Shown here: positions 35,237 to 42,406 of the stretch, in pieces
Numbering within the stretch: position 1 is the stretch's first letter
Layout: each line of letters starts with the position of its first letter
Source of the DNA: an uncultured Shimia sp.
Lineage (GTDB): Bacteria > Pseudomonadota > Alphaproteobacteria > Rhodobacterales > Rhodobacteraceae
Reading direction: 5' to 3'
NCBI GenBank assembly: GCA_937897325.1
Contig: CALCOY010000054.1
Location: 1-42,406, forward strand
Length of the DNA: 42,406 bases
Translations under genes and position numbers: made by a program
The notes under the pieces: generated by a model
What the model was told of the DNA's origin: nothing
The model's database searches: none
What the model saw: the letters and a program-made list of their open reading frames with translations, nothing else

Positions 35237-38020
35237 ATGCCTCGCAGAAACCGTCCAACATTTGATCAGGATTGGCTCAACACGTCATCATTTGATTGGA
35301 AAGTGGGCTATGGGCTCGTTCAGGCCAGTCAGCTTGCCTATGAAGAAAGCGATCAGGTCCAATCCGTTCTGTCCCGCATGTGGGGCATGCAGGGTACCAT
35401 ATTTTCCGCAGGGGAAACGCAGGGATTCGTGGCGATCGGTGACGAGGTCGCAATCGTGTCACTGCGCGGGACCAAGGGTTTCGCGGATTGGATCGGAAAT
35501 CTTGGCATCCTTGCGCGCCGCTTTGATGCGATCGATGGACGGGTGCATTCGGGCTTTCTAAATGCCTGGAACGATGCGGCACATATCATCGATGACGCGC
35601 TGTCGGACATCGGAACGCGCAAACTCTGGTTTACGGGCCATTCACTGGGCGCGGCCCTCGCGGTTCTGGGGGCTGCCGTCTACAAGGATCGCGCACCGGC
35701 CGGGCTTGTGACCTTCGGCCAGCCGCGGATGATGAAGCGTGACGCGGCCGAGACCATCCGCACCGCGTATGGGGCTCGCTATGCACGGATCGTCAATGAC
35801 AATGATATCGTGCCCCGTGTTCCGCCGAATTTCGGGCATACAGGGCGTCTTTTTCACTTCGACTTTGCCGGGCAGCTCAAAGATCAGGGTGTCGGCTTTG
35901 AAAGTGACGATTCTGCTGACGATGCCGGGCCAGAGCCGTTGTCCGAAGAGGCATTCGAGCAGATGGAGGAGGAGATCGCGGTTCAGACAGGTCTCGCCGC
36001 TGATCCCACGGTCGAGGATGACGTCCTAACCTTTGACTTCGAAGGCCCGGACGCGGCACCCGATCCAAATGCTGTGATCGAAGGGCAGATCGCAGGCATA
36101 GCCGCGCATCGGATCGGCGCGTATATGAACGTCCTGCGGTTGCAGGCGTTTCCCGACCGAAACTCCGGGGTTGTCGAAGCGGTCAGCGATATGGATACGC
36201 GCATTCCTGACGACGAAGCCGGGCTGGAGCCCGAGGCCGATGGGGGGTTTCGCAGTGGTCCGCCGGTTGCCGGGTTTGATCGCTTCAGCCCCTTCGAAAG
36301 TGACACGCATCCGGCACCTGCTCCGGCGCGCCAGCCAATCCTGATCCGGCTCAGCTCTTCCAACTGGACACCACCGGACGGTCTTGTCATCCAGTCTCAA
36401 TTCGCCAATTTCGTCACCGCGCTCGCCACACGCGACAATCTTCTGGCACTCGAAAACAACAGCGCCGTTGTGACGGTCGAAAACAGCCGGGATGCCGGTA
36501 TGGAGGAATTGATAGACTCCATCCCGTTCGTCGCGGCGGATCAAATTCACCGTCCACCACTGGCTGAAAAGGGCGATGGGGCCATCGTTGGCATCATCGA
36601 CACCGGCGTTGACATCCTGCACCAAGCCTTCTGCGATGAAGGCGGGCAGAGCCGTCTCCTCGCCCTCTGGGACCAGCGCGCAACAGAGGGCCCGACACCT
36701 GCGGATGTCGATCCAAACGCGTTCACGCAAAACTACGGGCGGCTCTATCTGCGGGACGAGATCCAGGATTTCATAACTCGTCACCACGACGGCGCCCCCA
36801 ACCATCCGCCCCGCCTGCGTGATCCGAATGGGCATGGCACTCATGTGGCCGGCATCGCTGCGGGTCGGTCCACTGGTGATCTGCCGGACGGCATAGCGCC
36901 AAAGGCTGCCATGATCGCCATTATCTCAAACATCACGCGCGCGGATGGCGATCCATTCAGCATCGGTTATTCGAACGCGCATGTGGATGGGCTTGCCTTC
37001 ATGAAATCGGCTGCGGCGGGCGGAAATGCGGTCTCGGATGCCGCAAAACCCATCGCAGTCAATATCAGCCAGGGGATGAATGCTGGCGCACATGACGGGA
37101 CCACAACGCTTGAGGCGGCTTTTGACGCCATCAGCGGCATGGGACGTGATCCGGGTTTTGTCATCGTCAAGTCTGCCGGAAATGAGCGGGGTCATGCGGG
37201 CCACGCCAGCAAATCCGCCTTTCAGGACGGGGTCGAGGAAATCAGTTGGACAAGCGGGTCCAACCCGCGCCGTGCCGATTACTTTGAGGCCTGGTTCGAG
37301 GACCGCGATGATATTGCCTTTGTGCTGATTGATCCCTCGGGCAGCCGATCTCTTGAAGTGTCCTTTGATGAACCGGACCAGACGGCGATGTTGGGCGGCA
37401 ATACCTGCCTTCTGCATCTGTCGGAAATGCATTCGGACAATGGCCATCACCGGCTCAGCATTACCATCAAGGGATCAATCATGCCGATCCAGCCGGGCAA
37501 ATGGCGGCTGGAAATCATTGGGCGCAGCGTGATTAGCCAGAAGGGTGAAGTTCACATATGGGTCGAACGGACCCGTACCCGCGATGTGAAGTTCGATGTT
37601 GAGGATGAGGAGATGACGCTCTCGATCCCCGGCACAGCCCAGACCGTCATTAGCGTCGGCGCCTGCAATTCCGAGACGCCCTTGCGCCTCAATGGGTCAT
37701 CCTCCTGGGGGCTTACGCGGGACGGACGCCGCAAGCCCGAACTCTGTGCGCCGGGTCTCGCCGTCACCTCGGCCCGCAGCAATGCCGATGATTTGTCGGC
37801 TGCGACCGCGCGCTCCGGCACCAGTATGGCAGCCCCGCATGTGACGGGTGCGCTGGCCCTTGTGATGTCGCATCGCGCGAAGACGGGCCAGCGGCAATGG
37901 AATGCCCAACAGTTGCAATCCGCGCTTATTCGGAACGTGGATGGTGTGCCCAACCGTCATCATATCGGCGCCGGGTTCGGCAAGCTGAACGCACTCAAAC
38001 TATTTGAAAACCTGAAGTGA
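35237..38020 (+). CDS. Class 3 lipase fused to subtilisin-like (S8) protease
   Basis: A 927-residue two-enzyme protein. Residues about 25-300 are an alpha/beta-hydrolase of the class 3 lipase type: nucleophile elbow GHSLG with S136, and NDNDIVPRVPP with D190 followed by H201. A strongly acidic insert (about 220-285) lies inside this domain. Residues about 370-445 look like a pro-domain. An S8 protease follows: D455 (IIDTGVD), H533 (GHGTHVAG), N649 (SAGNE) and S863 (GTSMAAPHV), with a beta-rich insert at about 670-795, as in CspA-like subtilases. Both triads are complete. No signal peptide or RTX repeats. GGGGAG eight bases before the ATG at 35237 is preferred over 35210. Coupled to the next gene, 32 bases on. 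Function unknown. Confidence 0.85.
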   Translation: MPRRNRPTFDQDWLNTSSFDWKVGYGLVQASQLAYEESDQVQSVLSRMWGMQGTIFSAGETQGFVAIGDEVAIVSLRGTKGFADWIGNLGILARRFDAIDGRVHSGFLNAWNDAAHIIDDALSDIGTRKLWFTGHSLGAALAVLGAAVYKDRAPAGLVTFGQPRMMKRDAAETIRTAYGARYARIVNDNDIVPRVPPNFGHTGRLFHFDFAGQLKDQGVGFESDDSADDAGPEPLSEEAFEQMEEEIAVQTGLAADPTVEDDVLTFDFEGPDAAPDPNAVIEGQIAGIAAHRIGAYMNVLRLQAFPDRNSGVVEAVSDMDTRIPDDEAGLEPEADGGFRSGPPVAGFDRFSPFESDTHPAPAPARQPILIRLSSSNWTPPDGLVIQSQFANFVTALATRDNLLALENNSAVVTVENSRDAGMEELIDSIPFVAADQIHRPPLAEKGDGAIVGIIDTGVDILHQAFCDEGGQSRLLALWDQRATEGPTPADVDPNAFTQNYGRLYLRDEIQDFITRHHDGAPNHPPRLRDPNGHGTHVAGIAAGRSTGDLPDGIAPKAAMIAIISNITRADGDPFSIGYSNAHVDGLAFMKSAAAGGNAVSDAAKPIAVNISQGMNAGAHDGTTTLEAAFDAISGMGRDPGFVIVKSAGNERGHAGHASKSAFQDGVEEISWTSGSNPRRADYFEAWFEDRDDIAFVLIDPSGSRSLEVSFDEPDQTAMLGGNTCLLHLSEMHSDNGHHRLSITIKGSIMPIQPGKWRLEIIGRSVISQKGEVHIWVERTRTRDVKFDVEDEEMTLSIPGTAQTVISVGACNSETPLRLNGSSSWGLTRDGRRKPELCAPGLAVTSARSNADDLSAATARSGTSMAAPHVTGALALVMSHRAKTGQRQWNAQQLQSALIRNVDGVPNRHHIGAGFGKLNALKLFENLK

Positions 38021-38052
38021 TTTTAACCCACAATTTGCCCGAGGAGATTTCC

Positions 38053-38826
38053 ATGAAAGACATCGTCACCCAAGACAGCGCTCTGGCGCTTGTCGAAAGC
38101 ATTGAATTGCCCGATCACGACACATTTCATACCAGTGAAAGCGATGCACTGCCCCAGCCTGACCTGACCCAGGATAGCGGTCAAAACATCGCCGTCGGCT
38201 CGCAGATCGCGGGCTTCGGCGCGGGTTTTGATCCTGCCCTTCGGCCCGCCATCGCCAATGCGTTTCTGATCGCTCAACTGGCTGCTGACGGGGCTATCGC
38301 CAATTCAGGCGGCGGGAGCGAAGCCTGGTACAGCGCTTATCTCGGAATTCTGACAGGGCTCGGGATGATGGCTGAGGACAGCACCGTCTCCATGCGCGAG
38401 GTCAGCGCGACCTCGCTTTATCTCCACAATGAGATCATTCCGGTCCTGACAACGCTGCTTGGGCCTGCCGCAGCAACCAGCACCGTCTTGACCGTCCTGA
38501 GCGGGCTTGAGCAGATGGACCAGGACAGCCCCTGGATCACTCTGTTTGACCGGTCAAGCCAACGGGCCTCGGCCAATCAATTCCAGATCAGCCAGGCTGA
38601 GATGATCGGCGGTGTGCCCCGTATCACGCTGGCCGCTTTTGCGCTGTCGGCAGAACGCTCGGTCACTCAAGTGCTGTTTTTTCGCTACAGCACATCACAG
38701 GCGACGCTCAAACAATTCTCAAAATCACTTGGCCTCAACACCCATGTCTTGTCGACTGCGGCCCCGCGTATCGCGGAAAAGCTCGCTGATCGGACATTGG
38801 ATTTCATTGCTGACATACAGATCTGA
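38053..38826 (+). CDS. Uncharacterised 257-residue protein, partner of the lipase-protease
   Basis: Begins MKDIVTQDSALALVESIELPDHD; GAGGAG lies six bases before the ATG, and the open frame to 38017 is read-through. No signal peptide or clear membrane span. Residues 1-50 are acidic and probably disordered. The rest looks mixed alpha/beta: WYSAYLGILTGLGMMAED, YLHNEIIPVLTTLLG, a WITLFDRSS segment, then a beta-rich part with QFQISQAEMIGG and TQVLFFRYSTSQATLKQFSKSLGLN. The last pattern reminds me of uncharacterised proteins of similar length in other proteobacteria, but I cannot name a family. Likely same transcript as the fusion enzyme. It could be an inhibitor, chaperone, substrate or co-effector. 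Confidence 0.75.
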   Translation: MKDIVTQDSALALVESIELPDHDTFHTSESDALPQPDLTQDSGQNIAVGSQIAGFGAGFDPALRPAIANAFLIAQLAADGAIANSGGGSEAWYSAYLGILTGLGMMAEDSTVSMREVSATSLYLHNEIIPVLTTLLGPAAATSTVLTVLSGLEQMDQDSPWITLFDRSSQRASANQFQISQAEMIGGVPRITLAAFALSAERSVTQVLFFRYSTSQATLKQFSKSLGLNTHVLSTAAPRIAEKLADRTLDFIADIQI

Positions 38827-38836
38827 TCGGAATCGC

Positions 38837-39313
38837 CTAGCGTTCCTCCGCGGCCCCATCGGCGATCAGTCTCGCGCGCACCTCGTCCGTAATTGGGGTG
38901 CGCGTTGCTCCTGTTTGGCTCAGCAACACCATCACGCAGCGAAAGGTGGCGCGCTTGCGCGCGTTGCTCCAGATGACTTGATCCAAAGTCATTGAGGTGC
39001 GGCGCATGGCAACGCAGCGGGTTGTAACAATGTAGTCCTCGCCCCGCACCATTTCCTCGATGTAATGTATTTCGCCTGAACGGATCACGATGCGGGGGCC
39101 GTCGGTGCCACCGATCTTGCCGATCCCGTAATGCTCCATGAAGGCGATCCGCAGGCGTTCGAACCAGACAAAGTAGACCACGTTATTGACATGCATCAGC
39201 GCGTCCAATTCGTCTTGATGCACGTGACCCGCCTGCGCAATCGGCGCTGGTTCGCTGACGCCATGATCACGCTGCTGATCGACAGAGAGGAGCCTATGGT
39301 ATGCAACTGACAT
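38837..39313 (-). CDS. Acyl-CoA thioesterase, hotdog fold (4-hydroxybenzoyl-CoA type)
   Basis: A 158-residue thioesterase. The family signature DELDALMHVNNVVYFVWFERLR holds the catalytic Asp-region and HVNN. Start at 39313 (MSVAYHRLL) fits relatives; the frame extends to 39418 with no better ribosome binding site, and the one here is weak. It converges on the unknown partner gene, stop to stop only 10 bases apart with no terminator, and is divergent from the acyl-CoA ligase gene, which suggests a shared acyl-CoA theme. Substrate unknown. Confidence 0.82.
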   Translation of the reverse strand: MSVAYHRLLSVDQQRDHGVSEPAPIAQAGHVHQDELDALMHVNNVVYFVWFERLRIAFMEHYGIGKIGGTDGPRIVIRSGEIHYIEEMVRGEDYIVTTRCVAMRRTSMTLDQVIWSNARKRATFRCVMVLLSQTGATRTPITDEVRARLIADGAAEER

Positions 39314-39450
39314 TAGGTCAACGGCTAGTGCGGTCGTCTCGGGCTTGCAAGGGCCGAACGGGATTGGCAGTGTCTGCAGCAAGGGAGGACGTGAGATGAT
39401 GACGCGCATCTCGGGCAAAGCGTGCCTTCAATAAATATTGGGAGGTGCCG

Positions 39451-41070
39451 ATGCTTGGCCAGATGATGACTGCCCCTTTGACGATTTCGTCGCTCGTAGA
39501 TCATGCCGCGCGCTATCACAGCGCGACACAGGTCTATTCGGTGAACACCGGCGGCGGGGTCGAGGAAACAACATGGGGCCAAGTCGCCGCCAACAGCCGG
39601 GCGCTTGGCGATGCTCTGACCAAGCTGGGGCTTGAGCCTCAGGCGCGCTGTGCCACCATTGCCTGGAACAACCGACGGCATCTTGAGATCTATTTTGGCG
39701 TGTCGGGCGCAGGTTTTGTGTGCCACACGATCAACCCGCGCCTTTTCCCCGAGCAGTTGGTCTACATTATCAACCACGCCGAAGACAAAGTTCTTTTCAT
39801 AGACAAAACCTTCGTGCCACTCCTCGCCGCCATCCGCGACAAATGCCCGGGGTTGGAACATATCGTGTTGATGGATGACCGGGATGACCAAGCCGCCGCC
39901 GCAATCGACGGGCTGAAGTCTTACGATGATCTTCTTACTGGCGGGTCATCCGATTTCGAATGGCCGGAACTGGATGAAAACACGGCCTCCTCGCTTTGCT
40001 ACACGTCCGGGACGACAGGCAATCCAAAGGGCGTGCTTTATTCGCACCGCTCGACGGTTCTGCATTCTCTCATGGCCTGCGTGCCTGATAGCCTTGATTT
40101 GTCGGCCACCGATACGGTACTTCCGGTCGTTCCAATGTTCCACGTCAACGCCTGGGGCACGCCATACGCTTGCGCATTGGTGGGCGCGCAGATGGTCTTG
40201 CCGGGGCCGGGGCTTGATGGCGCCTCGCTGGTCGGACTGATCGATACCTACAAGGTCAATTGCGCGCTTGGCGTTCCCACGATCTGGCTGGGATTGCTGA
40301 ATGAAGCGGAAAAGCTTGGTTCCTCGCTTGACAGCCTGAAGCGTACGGTGGTGGGCGGATCTGCCTGTCCACCGTCGATGATCCACGCCTTCCGCGAAAA
40401 GTACGGCGTAGAGACGGTTCACGCCTGGGGAATGACGGAAATGTCGCCTTTGGGTAGCTCCAACAAACCGCTGGCAAAGCACAAGAATATGGCCGAGGCC
40501 GATCAGCACAAGATCCGCGAAAACCAGGGTCGTCCGCCTTGGGGGGTCGAGTTGAAGATACTTGGCGATGAGGGCCAGACACTGCCGCATGATGGCGAGG
40601 CGCAAGGCGAATTGCATGTGCGGGGTCACTGGATCCTTGACAGCTATTTGGGCAAGACGCCGGACGAGACCCTGACAAACGGCTGGTTCGACACTGGCGA
40701 CGTCGCCTCGATCGATGTTGACGGATACCTCTACATCAAGGACCGCTCCAAGGATATTATCAAGTCGGGCGGCGAATGGATCTCATCCGTTGATCTTGAG
40801 AATATCGCGATCGCCCATCCTGCTTTGGCTGATGCCGCAGTGATCGGCGCGCGGCACGAGAAATGGGACGAACGGCCCGTTCTTGTCGCAGTCGCAGCGG
40901 ATGGCGCAACCCCAAGCGAGGCGGAGGTTCTAGGGATTTTCGACGGCAAGATCGCCAAGTGGCAGGTGCCGGACAAGGTCGTTTTTACCGACGTGCTGCC
41001 ACGGAATGCCACTGGTAAGGTGCTCAAACGGGATTTGCGCGATCAGTTCGGCGACGTGCTGATCGGCTAA
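39451..41070 (+). CDS. dmdB: Acyl-CoA ligase, DmdB-like (3-(methylthio)propionyl-CoA ligase)
   Basis: A 539-residue AMP-forming acyl-CoA synthetase. P-loop YTSGTTGNPKG at 184-194, MFHVNAWGTPY with H231 and W235, AWGMTEMSPLG near 325, and the catalytic Lys K523 in PRNATGKVLKR. The N-terminus MLGQMMTAPLTISSLVDHAARYH and these residue numbers agree with what I recall for roseobacter DmdB, which activates 3-methylmercaptopropionate from dimethylsulfoniopropionate demethylation. GGGAGG five bases before the ATG at 39451 fixes the start. dmdA, dmdC and dmdD are not adjacent, as is common. Alternative: a medium-chain fatty acyl-CoA ligase. Confidence 0.8.
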   Translation: MLGQMMTAPLTISSLVDHAARYHSATQVYSVNTGGGVEETTWGQVAANSRALGDALTKLGLEPQARCATIAWNNRRHLEIYFGVSGAGFVCHTINPRLFPEQLVYIINHAEDKVLFIDKTFVPLLAAIRDKCPGLEHIVLMDDRDDQAAAAIDGLKSYDDLLTGGSSDFEWPELDENTASSLCYTSGTTGNPKGVLYSHRSTVLHSLMACVPDSLDLSATDTVLPVVPMFHVNAWGTPYACALVGAQMVLPGPGLDGASLVGLIDTYKVNCALGVPTIWLGLLNEAEKLGSSLDSLKRTVVGGSACPPSMIHAFREKYGVETVHAWGMTEMSPLGSSNKPLAKHKNMAEADQHKIRENQGRPPWGVELKILGDEGQTLPHDGEAQGELHVRGHWILDSYLGKTPDETLTNGWFDTGDVASIDVDGYLYIKDRSKDIIKSGGEWISSVDLENIAIAHPALADAAVIGARHEKWDERPVLVAVAADGATPSEAEVLGIFDGKIAKWQVPDKVVFTDVLPRNATGKVLKRDLRDQFGDVLIG

Positions 41071-41762
41071 ATAAGCGGGCAGGGACTTCCTGAACGTCCA
41101 GTCACGGTCGCAGCTCTGGCCGCCGGTGAACCAAAGACGAACTTTTGGCCCGTCGCCATGTGCCCACCGTCGGTGCGAATGGTCGTCTCCTCAAAACCGT
41201 TGGCGGGCGCTTTGTGACCCAATCCGCTGTCTTTTTGTCAGGCAGTGGTTGGGGCATGTGTGGATGCGGCGCTTTTGACGCGCTAAAAGGTCTTTGCGGA
41301 TCAGCCTTCCGGCAGGTTGGGAATTCGGCCGCGATACTCTTTCGCTCATCAAAGCCCGACAAAAGACGGGCCAACCGATCGGCGAGCCGAGGGGCTAAAA
41401 AGAAGCGTTGCGCGCGGACGTGGAACAATCGCTTTGGCCGGGGCCCGGCTTTCGGTGCTTCGACTGGATGAGGCCGGACACGCTGCGCGCCCTGCAAATC
41501 GGCTGATTGTATCCCTGCACGCCAGATCAAGCAGAATCTTGATGCTGGGCGGTTGCGCCAGGTGCTGGACGCGGCGGGCTTCGCCTGTCCGTTTGGATCC
41601 GTCTGTCGGAAAGATCCGGATGCCGATATCCGCAGCGGTGCCGAAGTCACGCCGAATGACATCGCCATAGCCATTGACCGCGCACAACGCAGCGTCTTTG
41701 CGAAGCTGGCGGATATCATTCCCGCTAGGTTGTTTGGGTGAAGTGCGCAAATGACATCCCAC
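41071..41762. other. Intergenic stretch with decayed-looking coding sequence
   Basis: 692 bases between the DmdB-like gene and a convergent protease gene. No complete gene with a ribosome binding site is supported. Long minus-strand frames here read as shadows with Arg/Ser/Pro-rich translations. Three short plus-strand frames with host-like codon use follow one another in different phases (see separate entry). No terminator hairpin with a T run was seen. Confidence 0.45.
41130..41741 (+). pseudogene. Possible frameshifted gene remnant, family unknown
   Basis: Frame A (about 41130-41470) reads TKDELLARRHVPTVGANGRL then a GGRFVTQSAVFLSGSGWGMCGCG stretch. Frame B (about 41400-41515) reads LRADVEQSLWPGPGFRCFDWM and RPDTLRALQIG, then stops. 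Frame C (about 41470-41741) reads LRQVLDAAGFACPFG, then DPDADIRSGAEVTPNDIAIA and FAKLADIIPARLFG to a TGA. Frames B and C have coding-like third-position bias and sensible amino acid mixture. They could be pieces of one broken gene or chance. No homolog is recognised. Confidence 0.25.
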
Positions 41763-42344
41763 TCAGCGCACCAGACGCAACGTGCCGCCTTCGATTTCGA
41801 TCCGTCCGTAGCGCTGGAGATAGCCCATGCCGAGAAGGGACATGTCCATTTGGCCCTCGTTAACCACTGCAAAGACGTTCTGATCCTCGATCGGGCCAAG
41901 CGAAACACGTTCGACCCGCACAGGTGCCGTGCGCACGGTTCCGTTCGCCGTGCTGGCCTGCCCGATATAGCGTAGATCAGCCGGATTGATGCCAGCGGTT
42001 GCTGCTGCCTCTTGTGTCAGCACCATGTCGGTCGCGCCCGTGTCGATCATGAACTCAACCGCAGAGCCATTCAGATCCAATGTCAGGTAATAATGACCAT
42101 CGCCCTGACGCGCGACTTCAATCGTGTTGTCGCCCACAAACCGCGCCGCTTCGGGCCCCAGATCGTCGCGGATATCGTCCCACATACCGAAAACGGCGAT
42201 GCCGCCCACGAAAATGAAGAACCAGATCGCTGCCTGCTGCATCATCGTGCTCAGCTTCTGGCGTTGACTTACAAGAAAAGCGCCGCCCAGCACGACCGCC
42301 AGAAGTCCAAGATAGATAAGTTGCGCCGTATCGACATTCTGCAT
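41763..42344 (-). CDS. Retropepsin-like aspartic protease family protein (TIGR02281 type)
   Basis: A 193-residue membrane-anchored protein. Two hydrophobic segments (about residues 9-25 and 37-54) precede a clan AA domain with the catalytic motif FMIDTGATDMVLT and the later SLLGMGYLQRYGRIEIEGGTL. In alphaproteobacteria these single-lobe proteases form dimers facing the periplasm; substrates are mostly unknown. AGGAG eight bases before the ATG at 42344 supports the start. It faces away from the window end. Confidence 0.88.
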   Translation of the reverse strand: MQNVDTAQLIYLGLLAVVLGGAFLVSQRQKLSTMMQQAAIWFFIFVGGIAVFGMWDDIRDDLGPEAARFVGDNTIEVARQGDGHYYLTLDLNGSAVEFMIDTGATDMVLTQEAAATAGINPADLRYIGQASTANGTVRTAPVRVERVSLGPIEDQNVFAVVNEGQMDMSLLGMGYLQRYGRIEIEGGTLRLVR

Positions 42345-42406
42345 GAGGCCGCTCCTATGATGGATGTCCGGCAGGACATTGATTTTCTTTGATTTTGACT
42401 TTTGTG

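Noticed and set aside
41102-41908. 268-residue minus-strand frame overlapping the retropepsin-like protease
   Set aside because: It runs through the end of a well supported gene in another phase, has no recognisable motif, and its composition is that of a shadow frame.
1-42406. tRNA or rRNA genes, CRISPR arrays, intact insertion sequences or phage integration sites
   Set aside because: Looked for by eye in all gaps; no cloverleaf with CCA-adjacent structure, no regular direct repeats with spacers, and no transposase or integrase motif was recognised.

Overview
The window looks like chromosome from a marine alphaproteobacterium of the Rhodobacterales (Roseobacter group). GC is high. The clues are gene families and order: a single-chain indolepyruvate ferredoxin oxidoreductase with a divergent LysR gene; ccmE, ccmF and ccmH with a GTA-type endolysin/holin pair between them; the block trpG-trpD-trpC-moaC-moeA-lexA facing comEC; urtABCDE; a DmdB-type acyl-CoA ligase; and an alphaproteobacterial SOS box (GTTC-N7-GTTC) before lexA. 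No tRNA, rRNA, CRISPR array or intact insertion sequence was seen.

Layout. 1-3.3 kb: start of purL (cut by the window edge), two small membrane proteins, a tautomerase and a LysR regulator. 3.5-9.8 kb: indolepyruvate oxidoreductase, a lysophospholipid acyltransferase-like protein, murI and argC. 9.8-14.9 kb: ccmE, muramidase, holin, ccmF, ccmH and a PaaG-like enoyl-CoA hydratase. 14.9-15.9 kb: a divergent ArsR/DUF6428 pair with two matching operator-like palindromes. 15.9-25.7 kb: gltA, gltX, comEC, lexA, moeA, moaC, trpC, trpD, trpG, with the last six forming a tightly overlapping minus-strand run. 25.9-34.8 kb: a divergent polysaccharide deacetylase, an amidase and the urea ABC transporter operon urtABCDE. 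35.2-38.8 kb: a two-gene accessory unit, a class 3 lipase fused to a subtilisin-like protease followed by a 257-residue protein of unknown function. 38.8-42.4 kb: a hotdog thioesterase, DmdB-like ligase, a 0.7 kb stretch with decayed-looking coding sequence, and a membrane-anchored retropepsin-like protease.

Most of the window is housekeeping: purine, arginine, tryptophan, molybdopterin and peptidoglycan precursor synthesis, cytochrome c maturation, citrate synthase and tRNA charging. The candidates for something new are the lipase-subtilase fusion with its partner, the orphan ArsR/DUF6428 module, the lysis pair inside the cytochrome c maturation genes, and a palindromic extragenic-type repeat that is translated in frame as the N-terminus of UrtC.

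Several start codons were moved downstream of the longest open frame because a clear Shine-Dalgarno sequence or the family's usual N-terminus supports the inner start; each case is noted.
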